This document shows, one piece after another, positions 54,456 to 63,040 of a DNA stretch of 64,000 nucleotides (the first letter of the stretch is position 1; every line of letters starts with the position of its first letter). The DNA lies in the NCBI RefSeq assembly GCF_000730285.1, contig NZ_CP007174.1:248001-312000 (forward strand). Direction: 5' to 3'. The DNA comes from Candidatus Nitrososphaera evergladensis SR1. GTDB taxonomy: Archaea > Thermoproteota > Nitrososphaeria > Nitrososphaerales > Nitrososphaeraceae. The notes under the pieces were generated by a model, which saw only the letters and a list, made by a program, of their open reading frames with translations, was not told the origin of the DNA and searched no databases. A program made the translations under genes and the position numbers.

Positions 54456-54980
54456 CTATGATGCAGGATCTAAAATTTCAATTGTCAACGTATTGTCGGT
54501 TGCTTGAATTTTTGTCTTGTACCCAACATTATTGATCAATCTCTCGATATAGGTCATTGAAAAAACAGACCAATTGTGCCCGACATCGTGGTGCATCACC
54601 AACTTCCTTGCACCCTTCTCTCCACTATCAAATTCCCTCAAGGTAAAACCCGATTTTTTGACCCTGTTCTTTGTAAAAGATATGACCGATTCTAGGTCGA
54701 CTTTTCCGTACAGCATAATAAGCTCGTTCTCAAAATTATCTGCCGCTCTTGTTGCTATCTCTTTTATTTCTTCTTCAGATACTCTGTCAAACAAGTCTTT
54801 CAAGACAGATTTCTGCATGGGAACAAATCCTACTTTTGGAGCAAGGAACTCCCATTCTAGGTACGAGTCTATGATATTGTTTACAAGAGTATTAAGAGAC
54901 ATTTTGCTATCCTCTGCCAGCGTTCTCAGGCTTTCTAACTTCTTGTTAAGGACGCGAAATGTAACACTTGTAGACTCCAT
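54456..54980 (-). CDS. RHH-type N-terminal domain protein, paralogue B
   Basis: Close paralogue of the protein at 23912-24529: the N-terminal ribbon-helix-helix region (SVTFRVLNKKLESLR; SLNTLVNNIIDSYLEWEF), the stretch VGFVPMQKSVLKDLFD, ATRAADNFENELI, and HHDVGHNWSVFSMTYIERL all align. It lacks the last 30 residues of paralogue A. It stands about 2.3 kb from the second Y/X pair. Likely a DNA-binding regulator whose C-terminal domain senses an unknown signal. Confidence 0.78.
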   Translation of the reverse strand: MESTSVTFRVLNKKLESLRTLAEDSKMSLNTLVNNIIDSYLEWEFLAPKVGFVPMQKSVLKDLFDRVSEEEIKEIATRAADNFENELIMLYGKVDLESVISFTKNRVKKSGFTLREFDSGEKGARKLVMHHDVGHNWSVFSMTYIERLINNVGYKTKIQATDNTLTIEILDPAS

Positions 54981-55143
54981 TTTTCTCTCTCTCTTCGCCC
55001 TGTTGCTATGGGCAATATCACGTATTAATATGGCTTGTCCGTTTGCTGGTGTACAGCTGATGCAATTTTATTGCAATGTACTACTGCAAGCGAAAATTAG
55101 AATCTCGTTATTGTGCACCACCTCCGCTGCTAACTTGTTGTTA

Positions 55144-55944
55144 TTATTGGTGCCCAAAAACGCCTTCAATTCCTAGATCGCCAATGGGCATTCCTTTAGA
55201 TATAGAGGCCGCGTTTCCGGTAGCTGCATCAATATCTACCTTGTAGATTAGCCCCTTGTCCAGGTCTGCCACCATAACGCTATATACAAGGGCGTTTCCC
55301 TGCGTGACTGCAAAGCTACCTGCAATTGCCGTACTGTTCTCAATTTGATTCTCCGCTACGTCTGCGGCATCGATCATCGTTGCATTCAGGTCCTCAAAGG
55401 ACGGTGGAATGCCAAGAGCGCTCACGGGCCTTCCCACAGACGTCGACACTATCTTTCCATCGCTGGGATCAACATACACGCGGTAAGTCACGTTATTGTC
55501 TGTGTCTGCAACTGTAATGTTGTATGCTAGATAGCCTTCCACCGCGTCAAGCCTGCCTGCAATTACGGTGCTGTTCTGGACCTGTCTTTCTGCCGCCTCG
55601 GCGGCATCGAATAATGTCGCATTCAGGTTGCCGTTGATAAAGTCCACCGCCGCCTGTTTGAGGTTTATTCTGCCGGCCGCTATCGGGCCCCCTTCTGCAT
55701 GCGTGTTATTGCTGCTACTATTACTCTGCGTAATGGCGCCGTCGCCTCCAGAGTTGGTCGAGGTTTGTGCAAACGCAAGCGATGGCATTATTATTGTTGT
55801 CCACGTCATCGTCAATAATGATGCGGCCAAAGACAGTGCAGCAGGGATCAAGAATGATCTGTTATTGTTTCCTCTTGTCCGCGTCGACATGCATATTATC
55901 GTTGCAAAAAACGCTGCAATGATTCTTAAAACTTGGGTTAGCAA
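55144..55944 (-). CDS. Secreted protein with two PepSY-type repeats
   Basis: An N-terminal hydrophobic region and signal peptide (residues about 25-60) lead two repeats at about 90-175 and 180-262. Each has LNATxxDAAxxAExQxxNSTxIAG, then YNITVADTDNNVTYRVYVD or YSVMVADLDKGLIYKVDID, the helix-plus-sheet layout of PepSY domains. PepSY domains are thought to inhibit or regulate peptidases. A related single-repeat gene lies at 58675-59262. The start may be the internal ATG at about codon 19. Confidence 0.85.
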   Translation of the reverse strand: MLTQVLRIIAAFFATIICMSTRTRGNNNRSFLIPAALSLAASLLTMTWTTIIMPSLAFAQTSTNSGGDGAITQSNSSSNNTHAEGGPIAAGRINLKQAAVDFINGNLNATLFDAAEAAERQVQNSTVIAGRLDAVEGYLAYNITVADTDNNVTYRVYVDPSDGKIVSTSVGRPVSALGIPPSFEDLNATMIDAADVAENQIENSTAIAGSFAVTQGNALVYSVMVADLDKGLIYKVDIDAATGNAASISKGMPIGDLGIEGVFGHQ

Positions 55945-56092
55945 AGCCGGCTGTCAAGATAACCTAAAATGCTCATAGAAAAATCGCTGCAGATCTGCTA
56001 CCAGCTACAAAATTCTTTTTTTGTACAATGCCGATTTTCTTCTATGAAAATCAAATTGCAGTTTATATTGTTTTCAGACAAATTTCGCTTTC

Positions 56093-56548
56093 ATGAGTAT
56101 TAAAAGAAATAGTAGTAGACTCATCCTGGGTCTAGCGTTTGCCGCGGTTTTGATATTTTCCGCGGCATCTATGGGCAAATCAGTGTCTGCGCAAGGCAAC
56201 AACAATAATAATGCAACAGCAAGCGGCGGCGAGACAGCAGCAACAATTACTCCGCTCCAATACATAGCCAATATCAAACAGCTCTTGGGCGAGATCCAGA
56301 CTGAATACAACAATGGAAATGCCACGCGGGCCGAGGAACTTGCAGTGCAAGCATATCTGGATAACTTTGAGAATGTAGAAGGTCCACTGGCTCAGGCAGG
56401 TCAACGAGATCTCATGGAACAGCTGGAGCATATGTTAAGAGAAGAATTGAGGCAAAAGATCCGTGACAAGGTCTCTTCTGACGAACTGGCAGCGTTCATT
56501 TCAACCATAAACACCAAGCTTGGAGAAGCCGAAAAAGCGTTTAGCTGA
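56093..56548 (+). CDS. Secreted helical protein related to the FTR1 periplasmic region
   Basis: A signal peptide (residues about 10-34) is followed by a helical domain with EYNNGNATRAEELAVQAYLD and NFENVEGPL. This signature is like the N-terminal region of FTR1-type iron permeases and related extracellular proteins (recalled). No permease follows here. It may bind metal or interact with a partner outside the membrane. Confidence 0.75.
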   Translation: MSIKRNSSRLILGLAFAAVLIFSAASMGKSVSAQGNNNNNATASGGETAATITPLQYIANIKQLLGEIQTEYNNGNATRAEELAVQAYLDNFENVEGPLAQAGQRDLMEQLEHMLREELRQKIRDKVSSDELAAFISTINTKLGEAEKAFS

Positions 56549-56663
56549 GAACCGGCTATTGTGTGACTCTGCGTACGTTCCGGCGGAAGAAAAATTCCGC
56601 CAAATCGTTTTTCCAAGCACGCTTTGGGATTATTTTGTCATCTGCTCTCTGTGTCCCTCTTGT

Positions 56664-56873
56664 CTATGACATGATTTTCTTCAAGGCGTCATTGAGCTGA
56701 TTGCGGGTCCTGTCAATTTCTTTATCAAACCATGCTTCAACCTCATCTGGATTTGCCCTCACTTTGGCCTTCATAGAAGCAAGCTCATCCGCTCGACTAG
56801 CAGACATCTCTTTTAATTTGGGGATGTAGGTCGATAACGCGTTTTGTACTAATTTTTCAGTGAACTTATCCAT
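56664..56873 (-). CDS. Small helical protein (69 aa)
   Basis: Amphipathic helices (FTEKLVQNALSTYIPKLKEM; EVEAWFDKEIDRTRNQLNDA) without membrane segment or motif. A 26-aa membrane peptide is encoded 33 bases upstream on the same strand and is probably co-transcribed. Function unknown. Confidence 0.65.
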   Translation of the reverse strand: MDKFTEKLVQNALSTYIPKLKEMSASRADELASMKAKVRANPDEVEAWFDKEIDRTRNQLNDALKKIMS

Positions 56874-56906
56874 TATGATTTTGTTGATCTCCTTTTGATT
56901 CTGATC

Positions 56907-56987
56907 TTAGAGTATGCCAAACAAGAATTTCAGCAGAAGCACAATAAGGATGATTGCTACAAGTGCGGATACAATCTGCCATAACAT
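56907..56987 (-). CDS. Single-pass membrane micropeptide (26 aa)
   Basis: ATG at 56987, stop TAA at 56907. The product begins MLWQIVSALVAIILIVLLLK and is one uninterrupted membrane helix with a single Lys. Such tiny helices often modulate larger membrane proteins. Its position 33 bases before the 69-aa gene, in the same direction, supports a real operon member. Too short for routine detection, so confidence is moderate. Confidence 0.55.
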   Translation of the reverse strand: MLWQIVSALVAIILIVLLLKFLFGIL

Positions 56988-57259
56988 ATACTAATTGCTG
57001 TACCCAATGAAAATACTAATGAGTTGCGTACATATTTCCAATTTTTGTATAGATTCTCTCTCTAAAGATGAAATACCTGATAACATATCACTAATATCTT
57101 ACTCTTTCTGCTACTAGGCATAAATAACATAAAATGCTGAAGACAAAAAGATTTTCAAGCTCCGATATTTTTTACATCCTCTGCAAAGTCTGGCTCAAGT
57201 GCCAAAAGAAAACTACTATGAGGCGCATATTCTATACATTATTGCAAGTGAGCAATTCA

Positions 57260-57436
57260 TCATTTGCCATCTTTTTCCATAAGTTCCATTATTTTGTGTG
57301 TCAGCAAGGCAAGCTCTTCGTCCGTTAGGTTGGCTTCTATGACGGCAGGCACATTCACCCCAAGTGACCTGAGACGTTCATAGGCCATGTCGCATGTCAA
57401 GTCGCTTTTCACCACTACTTCAACATCTATCTTCAT
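57260..57436 (-). CDS. Small protein Y2 (about 58 aa)
   Basis: Homologue of Y1 at 25430-25639: YERLRSLGVNVPAV and LTDEELALLTHKIMELMEK. I chose ATG 57436, preceded by AGGT seven bases upstream; the frame extends to 57463. It is divergent from the X-receiver gene at 57591, the same arrangement as Y1 and X1. Function unknown. Confidence 0.65.
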   Translation of the reverse strand: MKIDVEVVVKSDLTCDMAYERLRSLGVNVPAVIEANLTDEELALLTHKIMELMEKDGK

Positions 57437-57590
57437 TTTAAACCTAGATGATAAATGGGCCAAACAGGCGCTATGGTTATAGAATAGATATAAAACGAAG
57501 TTGTCGCAATGTAAAATATTGCAGTAATAAGCTTTCTTTTGTTAAATCAGAAAGGTTAAATCTTCCAAAAGTATCCAAACCCCGAGCAAA

Positions 57591-58325
57591 TTGAAGTGCG
57601 AAATCGTCGAGAATGACACCGACAAGGTGGCGCAATCAATACTGCATAATCTTGAAAACACTTTTGGTGCTCGTGTATTTGATGCACTAATGGCAGAAGT
57701 GCTGGATAGTTATCTGGGCAACGAGATGGACGCGCTTGCGGTAATAAAGAAAAGACCCGACCTTTTTGACAGGGCTTTTGTGGAATTCCTTGGTGAGCCT
57801 GGAGAGAAGCTGCTTTCAACTGCATGTAAAGATGTCTCTGCAATGTTACACTTGGGCAGAAGCGTCGCCTATTCAAAAGTTGGAGATCTTGTCAAATGGA
57901 TGAAGGCAGTAGTAGTAGCGTCCCACAATCCGCGAATCATGGTTATTGATGACGAGCAAGACATCTTGACAGTCGTTGAAACGTTTCTTCAGGACGGGGG
58001 ATGGGAGGTTGATACGTTTGATAACCCTTTGAAGGCATTGGAATATTTTAAGGAAAATAATTGCAGCGACTGCAACGATGATGATAATTATTATTCGATT
58101 GTCCTGATTGACGTCAGGATGCCGGCCATGAGCGGACTGGATCTCGCTACCGAATTGCTCAAAATCAGATCCGACACAAAGATATTGCTCATGACTGCAT
58201 TTGAACTTGAGAAGGAAATGCAAGACAGACTTCCTGTGACAAAGCACGAAGATATACTGAAAAAGCCCTTTCAACTTGAGCAGGTTTGTACTGCCATAAA
58301 AAAGACGATGACTCTGACACACTGA
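57591..58325 (+). CDS. Domain X fused to a response-regulator receiver (X2-REC)
   Basis: Residues 1-105 are domain X, clearly related to the stand-alone X1 at 24877-25245 (NLENTFGARVF, SYLGNEMD, RPDLFDRAF, VGDLVK). Residues about 112-244 are a receiver: MVIDDEQD, the phosphoacceptor Asp in VLIDVRMPAMSG, LLMTAFE and the Lys in ILKKPFQLE. The receiver follows X, the reverse of common receiver-output order. Starts with TTG. Phosphorylation by a kinase, possibly the one at 60237-62162 or 33378-35012, should switch X. Domain X is not recognised as a known output domain. Confidence 0.85.
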   Translation: MKCEIVENDTDKVAQSILHNLENTFGARVFDALMAEVLDSYLGNEMDALAVIKKRPDLFDRAFVEFLGEPGEKLLSTACKDVSAMLHLGRSVAYSKVGDLVKWMKAVVVASHNPRIMVIDDEQDILTVVETFLQDGGWEVDTFDNPLKALEYFKENNCSDCNDDDNYYSIVLIDVRMPAMSGLDLATELLKIRSDTKILLMTAFELEKEMQDRLPVTKHEDILKKPFQLEQVCTAIKKTMTLTH

Positions 58326-58674
58326 TGTGTGTGTATATATGTGGCTGTCAAAAACTGAAAGAACACAACGATCTCAGTGACTGACTAAATGATTTGTCCG
58401 GGCATTCGCCCCCGACAAGATATGATATAACATTATTATCATAATAATAATTGAAAAATAGGGAAAAGCTCTCTCCCTAGAGAGAGCCTTGGCGTCTATC
58501 CGTGCATGTGTGTACATATGACTTCTCTGCAGAGCCTCTTTGCCTTCATTTACTGACTGTCCATTGTCCCGTGTGACTGTTGTTTCTCAAAAGAAGGCAA
58601 TTGTATTGGAGCCACTGCTGACGCCATCATCATCATCATTTTCCTACTTCCAGTGTTGTGATGATGGCTGGGTC
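58326..58674. other. Intergenic with terminator-like stem-loops
   Basis: Convergent 3' ends. Two hairpins: TTGTC/GACAA with inner GGGC/GCCC at about 58393-58417, and the perfect one at 58468-58487. No gene. Confidence 0.45.
58468..58487. terminator. Perfect 8-bp stem-loop between convergent genes
   Basis: GCTCTCTC, loop CCTA, GAGAGAGC, preceded by A-run and followed by CTT. Placed between convergent genes, so a bidirectional terminator is likely. Confidence 0.5.
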
Positions 58675-59262
58675 TTATCCTTCCTCTTCTTCACCACTAC
58701 TCTCTTCTATTGCATTTTGTATTACTGACTTTTCCACCGGTATGGGAGGCGATGTAAAAAGCACGTTTCCGTCGCCGGCGTCAACAATTACCGTGTATGT
58801 GGTGCTGTTTGGCACATCGGCTAGAACCACGTTGTACACAAGGTAGCCTTGTATTACAGCTAGGTGGGCATCAACCACTGTGCCGTTGAAAGCCTGGGTT
58901 TTTGCAATGTTTGTGGCATTGGCAACCGTTACGTTCAGGTTCTCTTCTGGGAATTCGTCTGCCGTTGCGTTTTCGTTAACGCGTATCGTTCCTACAATCA
59001 TTTCAGGTCCCTGTTCCGATGCCTGTGCGGTGTTGTTCTCTTCAGGAGCTGTTATGGTACTGTTGTTTTCTTGGTCCGTAGTTGTATTGTTCTCTTCAGG
59101 AGCTGTTATGGTACTGTTGTCTCCCTGCTGGTCGGTCATTGTCTGTGCGGAAGCAACTGATGGCAACAACAACAATATTGCCGACGATCCAACAGCGGCC
59201 ACGACAGCAACCAACAAGACAGGAATAAACAACTTTTTGTTTCCTGTTGGGCTTGACATCAA
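58675..59262 (-). CDS. Secreted PepSY-like protein
   Basis: Signal peptide (residues about 10-40), then an Asn/Thr/Glu-rich linker with a duplicated STITAPEENNTT unit, then one PepSY-like domain (VANATNIAKTQAFNGTVVDA; YNVVLADVPNSTTYTVIVDA) and an acidic end. Related in layout to the repeats of the gene at 55144-55944. Function unknown; may regulate an extracellular protease. Confidence 0.8.
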   Translation of the reverse strand: MMSSPTGNKKLFIPVLLVAVVAAVGSSAILLLLPSVASAQTMTDQQGDNSTITAPEENNTTTDQENNSTITAPEENNTAQASEQGPEMIVGTIRVNENATADEFPEENLNVTVANATNIAKTQAFNGTVVDAHLAVIQGYLVYNVVLADVPNSTTYTVIVDAGDGNVLFTSPPIPVEKSVIQNAIEESSGEEEEG

Positions 59263-59442
59263 CTCGAGATACCGCGTCCATGATTCTTAAAATTTGAGGA
59301 AAAAGCAATAGCTACAAAGATTACCCGGAATAACGCTAGTAGCAAAACTTCTGCGAAGCTTCCAATATCTCCTATTTTTTTTGCTTCAAAGAACATAAAG
59401 TAAATGTGATATTGTGCGGTTGCAATAGCTGTAATCATCTAC

Positions 59443-60039
59443 ATGCCTCAACATTTTTTTGTGGAAAAGGAAAGCAGCATGGTGGCTCCTTTACCTGCCT
59501 CTTGCTCCTCCCTCTCCTCTTCATCATCTTTATCAATGTCGGAGACAGAGAGAATCGACGTACGCGCAAGCAAGATCACCATAAGTCTCTCAAGAATGTT
59601 TGAAACCGTTATCGGGTATCATCTTTACATTGTCTACGCAGACAATGAAGGGCAAGAGTTTATCTTCGAGGGCCTCCCATTTGATCCAAAAACTGGGAAA
59701 GTGCCCCTCTTTTCTCCCTCGACACTTTTTCTTAACCCTTCTGGCCTGCTAACGCGAGGCCAATGCATCGCTTCTCAATGGAAAAGAGAAAGCTCCTTCT
59801 ATGTCCCAAGTGCACTCTCCGTGACCGTCATCGCAGGCGCCAAGGCTTCGGAGAAGTATAGGTGCCTTCAAGAACAGACCTGCGCGTTCAATTCCGCAAA
59901 TATTCCATACTACATGACTACGGGACCTAACAGTAACTCGTATGTACGAACCATGCTTGAAAGATGTCGCATCCCTGCAATAAAGCCGATATCTGCAATC
60001 CCTGCACCCGGATGGGATCTTTCTATTGAACTGCATTAA
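59443..60039 (+). CDS. Unknown 198-aa protein
   Basis: I do not recognise it. A Ser-rich start, then a beta-rich region (YHLYIVYADNEGQEFIFEG) and a C-terminal region with Cys, and NSNSYVRTMLERCRIP followed by PGWDLSIELH. The latter motif recalls papain-like or lysozyme-like folds but I cannot place it. The true start may be the later MSETERIDVR. Its stop overlaps the ATG of a 42-aa ORF as TAATG, which couples their translation. Confidence 0.72.
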   Translation: MPQHFFVEKESSMVAPLPASCSSLSSSSSLSMSETERIDVRASKITISLSRMFETVIGYHLYIVYADNEGQEFIFEGLPFDPKTGKVPLFSPSTLFLNPSGLLTRGQCIASQWKRESSFYVPSALSVTVIAGAKASEKYRCLQEQTCAFNSANIPYYMTTGPNSNSYVRTMLERCRIPAIKPISAIPAPGWDLSIELH

Positions 60040-60167
60040 TGAAAATCGCTCCTCGGGGTATATGGCGTGCCAGCTTGACATCTATTGCCGAGCTTGTCTC
60101 CCAGATGGAAGAAGGAGTGAAAGACCTGCTTGTAAATCGAGTGCTTTTTCGTTTACAATCAAAATAG
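60039..60167 (+). CDS. Small protein coupled to the 198-aa gene (42 aa)
   Basis: ATG at 60039 overlaps the TAA of the previous gene. The product reads MKIAPRGIWRASLTSIAELV, then QMEEGVKDLLVNRVLF, an amphipathic helix with basic ends. The stop-start overlap is a typical operon signature and makes chance less likely. A toxin-antitoxin or chaperone-type partnership is possible but not shown. Confidence 0.62.
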   Translation: MKIAPRGIWRASLTSIAELVSQMEEGVKDLLVNRVLFRLQSK

Positions 60168-60236
60168 AGTTGCGTTGTAGTACACGTACCATTAACTTGC
60201 TTGTCGTGCAAAGCCTTTGTGTGGTTGCCCGGCAAC

Positions 60237-62162
60237 CTATGGCTTTACAAGCGGCAGCGTGAAAGCAAAAGTTGCACCTTTGCCGTCTTTGTTGTTGTTC
60301 TCCGCCCATATCCTTCCCCCGTGAGCTTCGACGATGTTTTTTGCAATGAAAAGGCCAAGGCCCGTGCCTCCCCTTTCCCTGTCGGCCGAAAACCTTGTGA
60401 ACAGCCTTGGAAAAATGTCGGCACTTATCCCTGCTCCCTGGTCTTTGACCGACACCACGACCATTTCGCCGTCCTTTCTGTCTGTTGTAATTGTAATGAC
60501 GGTTCCTCCTCCTCCACTACCACCATTACTACCATGACTGCTGCCACTACTACCGCCATTATCATCATCTCTGGCTGAAAACTTGATTGCGTTTCTGAGA
60601 AGATTGGAGACGACTTCGAATATTCGCAGTTTGTCCGCCTTGACAAGCAACGGGATTGGTCTGCCTGATTCATCTGCTAATGGCTTGAAATGTATTTTTA
60701 TGCTTTGGCCGTGAGGGATCAGGCTTTTAGCGTCTGCAATCACGCTTCTCATCCTTTCGTTCATTTCAAGCACTTCAAGGTCTAGCCGGAACGTGCCGCT
60801 TTCAATCCTCGTCGTATCCAAGATCTCGGCAGACAGTTTCTGGAGCCTCTTGGCGTTTCTGTCTATTAGCTCCAGCTGTTTTGCCGTAACTTCGACTTTG
60901 CCCTTGCCGCCGCTGTCATGAACAAGCCTGTTCTTTAGAATCTCTGTCATGCCGACAATAGGTTGAATGGGCGTCCTCAGTTCGTGCGCGGCAATGTTGA
61001 TAAATTCAGATTGCATCTTGTCGTGCGACTTGATTTCTTCGTTCGCCTCCCTGAGTCTCTGGTTTGTGTCTGTTAGCTGCTCGTTTGCCTCTGCAAGCGC
61101 CCTTGTTCTTTCAGACACTTCTCTGGCAAGCCGCCCGTTCAGTCTGATGAGAAAAAAGATGAGTATGGCAGCAGCGGAAACCAGGCCTGCCATATGGTAA
61201 AGGCTCTGCGTGTTCTGTTGAGCCAAGACGGACTCTATGTCCGAATAGATCAAAGAAGTGGGAATGCCTAGCGTTACAAAGTACGCGGCCTTTCCGTTAA
61301 CGATGACTGGCTGCCCCGTGGCGAGCCTTTCTCCAAACCCTACGTCAAATGTGGCATCCGCAAATTGACCCGACAGAAATTTCCTGTAAAAGTTGTTTAT
61401 TATTGGATCGTTACGGACAAATTCATCTTGAACGTCTTTGTCAAAAAAACTCTTGCCTACAATGGCAGAATTTGGGCTTGCGACATAGACCGCATTTCTA
61501 TCCAGAACGTTAAGATAAGTTGATGAGTTGAAATCGTCAACGTTGCCGTATTCCTTAAAGAACGGCTCTGATTGTGCTCCAACTCCGACGAGTCCAAGGT
61601 ACTGCCCGCTATCTCTGTTGATTATTGGATATGTGATGGTAATTCTCGGCCTGCCGTCGGCTCCGACAAATACGTTAGAAAAAACCGGCCCCAAAGAGGA
61701 TCTGGTTTCTTTTACGTAATCCCTGCTTGAGGCGTCAAATCCCAAAAATTGCCGAGAATCTGTGTCTTCTTTTGTATTTGCTACCTTGACCACCATGTTG
61801 TCCTTGTCCAAGATATAGAATGCGTCAATAGCTCTATGGGCGGCTGTTATTTGCGAAAAGACGCTGCGGGCCAATCTGTCTGCATCTTGTCCCGTCAGAT
61901 CGCCTCCCTGCAAACCTTGCGAGACTGCCAAGACCTGAAGGCGTGCCGCGATCGAATCTAGATCAGAGCCGATGCGGCTTGCGATGGTTCTTGTGACCCT
62001 GCTCTGGTCCTGTTTGGCTTTCTCAAAGAGTTTATCGCGTATGTTTTCATTGGCGATTTGTTGGCTATAGAATAGCACTGATATTGAAATGGCTGACGCA
62101 ACTATTACAATTGTCAGGGACATGGCCAGCCATTTGGAGTTACCTATCGCATTCACCACCAA
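60237..62162 (-). CDS. Membrane histidine kinase with extracellular Cache-type sensor
   Basis: First membrane segment at about residues 12-30, second at about 318-336. Between them is a dCache-like sensor (AFYILDKDNMVVKVANTKED; VFSNVFVGADGRPRITITYP). A coiled coil follows (ALAEANEQLTDTNQRLREAN), then the H-box FINIAAHELRTPIQPIV, N-box, G1 (DQGAGI) and G2 (GTGLGLFIAK). A Gly/Ser-rich insertion sits in the ATPase domain. It senses an outside ligand and phosphorylates receivers such as X2-REC 1.9 kb away. Confidence 0.93.
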   Translation of the reverse strand: MVVNAIGNSKWLAMSLTIVIVASAISISVLFYSQQIANENIRDKLFEKAKQDQSRVTRTIASRIGSDLDSIAARLQVLAVSQGLQGGDLTGQDADRLARSVFSQITAAHRAIDAFYILDKDNMVVKVANTKEDTDSRQFLGFDASSRDYVKETRSSLGPVFSNVFVGADGRPRITITYPIINRDSGQYLGLVGVGAQSEPFFKEYGNVDDFNSSTYLNVLDRNAVYVASPNSAIVGKSFFDKDVQDEFVRNDPIINNFYRKFLSGQFADATFDVGFGERLATGQPVIVNGKAAYFVTLGIPTSLIYSDIESVLAQQNTQSLYHMAGLVSAAAILIFFLIRLNGRLAREVSERTRALAEANEQLTDTNQRLREANEEIKSHDKMQSEFINIAAHELRTPIQPIVGMTEILKNRLVHDSGGKGKVEVTAKQLELIDRNAKRLQKLSAEILDTTRIESGTFRLDLEVLEMNERMRSVIADAKSLIPHGQSIKIHFKPLADESGRPIPLLVKADKLRIFEVVSNLLRNAIKFSARDDDNGGSSGSSHGSNGGSGGGGTVITITTDRKDGEMVVVSVKDQGAGISADIFPRLFTRFSADRERGGTGLGLFIAKNIVEAHGGRIWAENNNKDGKGATFAFTLPLVKP

Positions 62163-62389
62163 GCGTCATACACGCATATGCTCATATCCTTTTTTCTAAC
62201 TGCTGCAAATTCAAAAAACCTGTACAAGCATCGCGATGACGATGATAACCCGCCTTGACGCGCATTTTATTCCCCAAGGATTGGCGATGATGCAAACCGG
62301 GATCTACCTGTACTTCCTCCTACTACTACGAATGGCCTGCAGAGTCAGAGCTATCATCGTCCCGGCCTGCTTTTTTGGCAAGCACTTTC

Positions 62390-62743
62390 TCACGCAATGA
62401 TGGTGGCAGTAGCAGCGTGCCGTGGAGCTGAAGGCAAAGCTATGGCTTGCAACTGTTCCTTCTTCTTTTTCTCCCTGTCCCACATGGCTATAATTGCAGC
62501 CTTGTATTCGGGGTCCCTGTACAGCCTTCTAAGGGCCTTGTCCTCTATGCAAGAGGGGCATATCAGCTTGTGCATCTTTGCATTAGTGGGATGTGCCACG
62601 GCACGGCGGTTCCCAAACCTGTGCCTGCATACAAGGCATACGATCGCAAAATCCTGTACTAGTCTTATAGAAGAGCCGGATGTAGCGGCAATATCTTCAT
62701 CTTCTTCTCTGGCATAATAGTACATCATAACGACTCTGTGCAT
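62390..62743 (-). CDS. Small zinc-binding protein (117 aa)
   Basis: Ligands CLVCRHRF (residues about 36-39) and CPSC (about 62-65) form a zinc ribbon, followed by a helical basic region (YKAAIIAMWDREKKKKEQ). The start may be the second Met pair (MMYYYAREE). Function unknown. Confidence 0.68.
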   Translation of the reverse strand: MHRVVMMYYYAREEDEDIAATSGSSIRLVQDFAIVCLVCRHRFGNRRAVAHPTNAKMHKLICPSCIEDKALRRLYRDPEYKAAIIAMWDREKKKKEQLQAIALPSAPRHAATATIIA

Positions 62744-63040
62744 AACCAGCGTCGGGCTGACTAATTAGTACCCTGTCCAGCTGCAAGCGCAAAAACCTTG
62801 TTTATGGTGAAATAGCCGGCTTTTTCATATTACGCTTGCAAGCCTTCGTAAACTATTATGGTCATTTTTTTGATGTCGATCCTCGCAGCTATGGCGCCGT
62901 CGCTAACGGTTTGCGGTTTACCAGCACTGATCGCCGGTCTGTCCAAATATAGCAAATGAAATTACCTTACTTGTACATCTAAGGTCGTTACAGGTTCCCG
63001 ACGTAACCCATAAAGGCTTTTTATGTGGATCATAGTCTGG

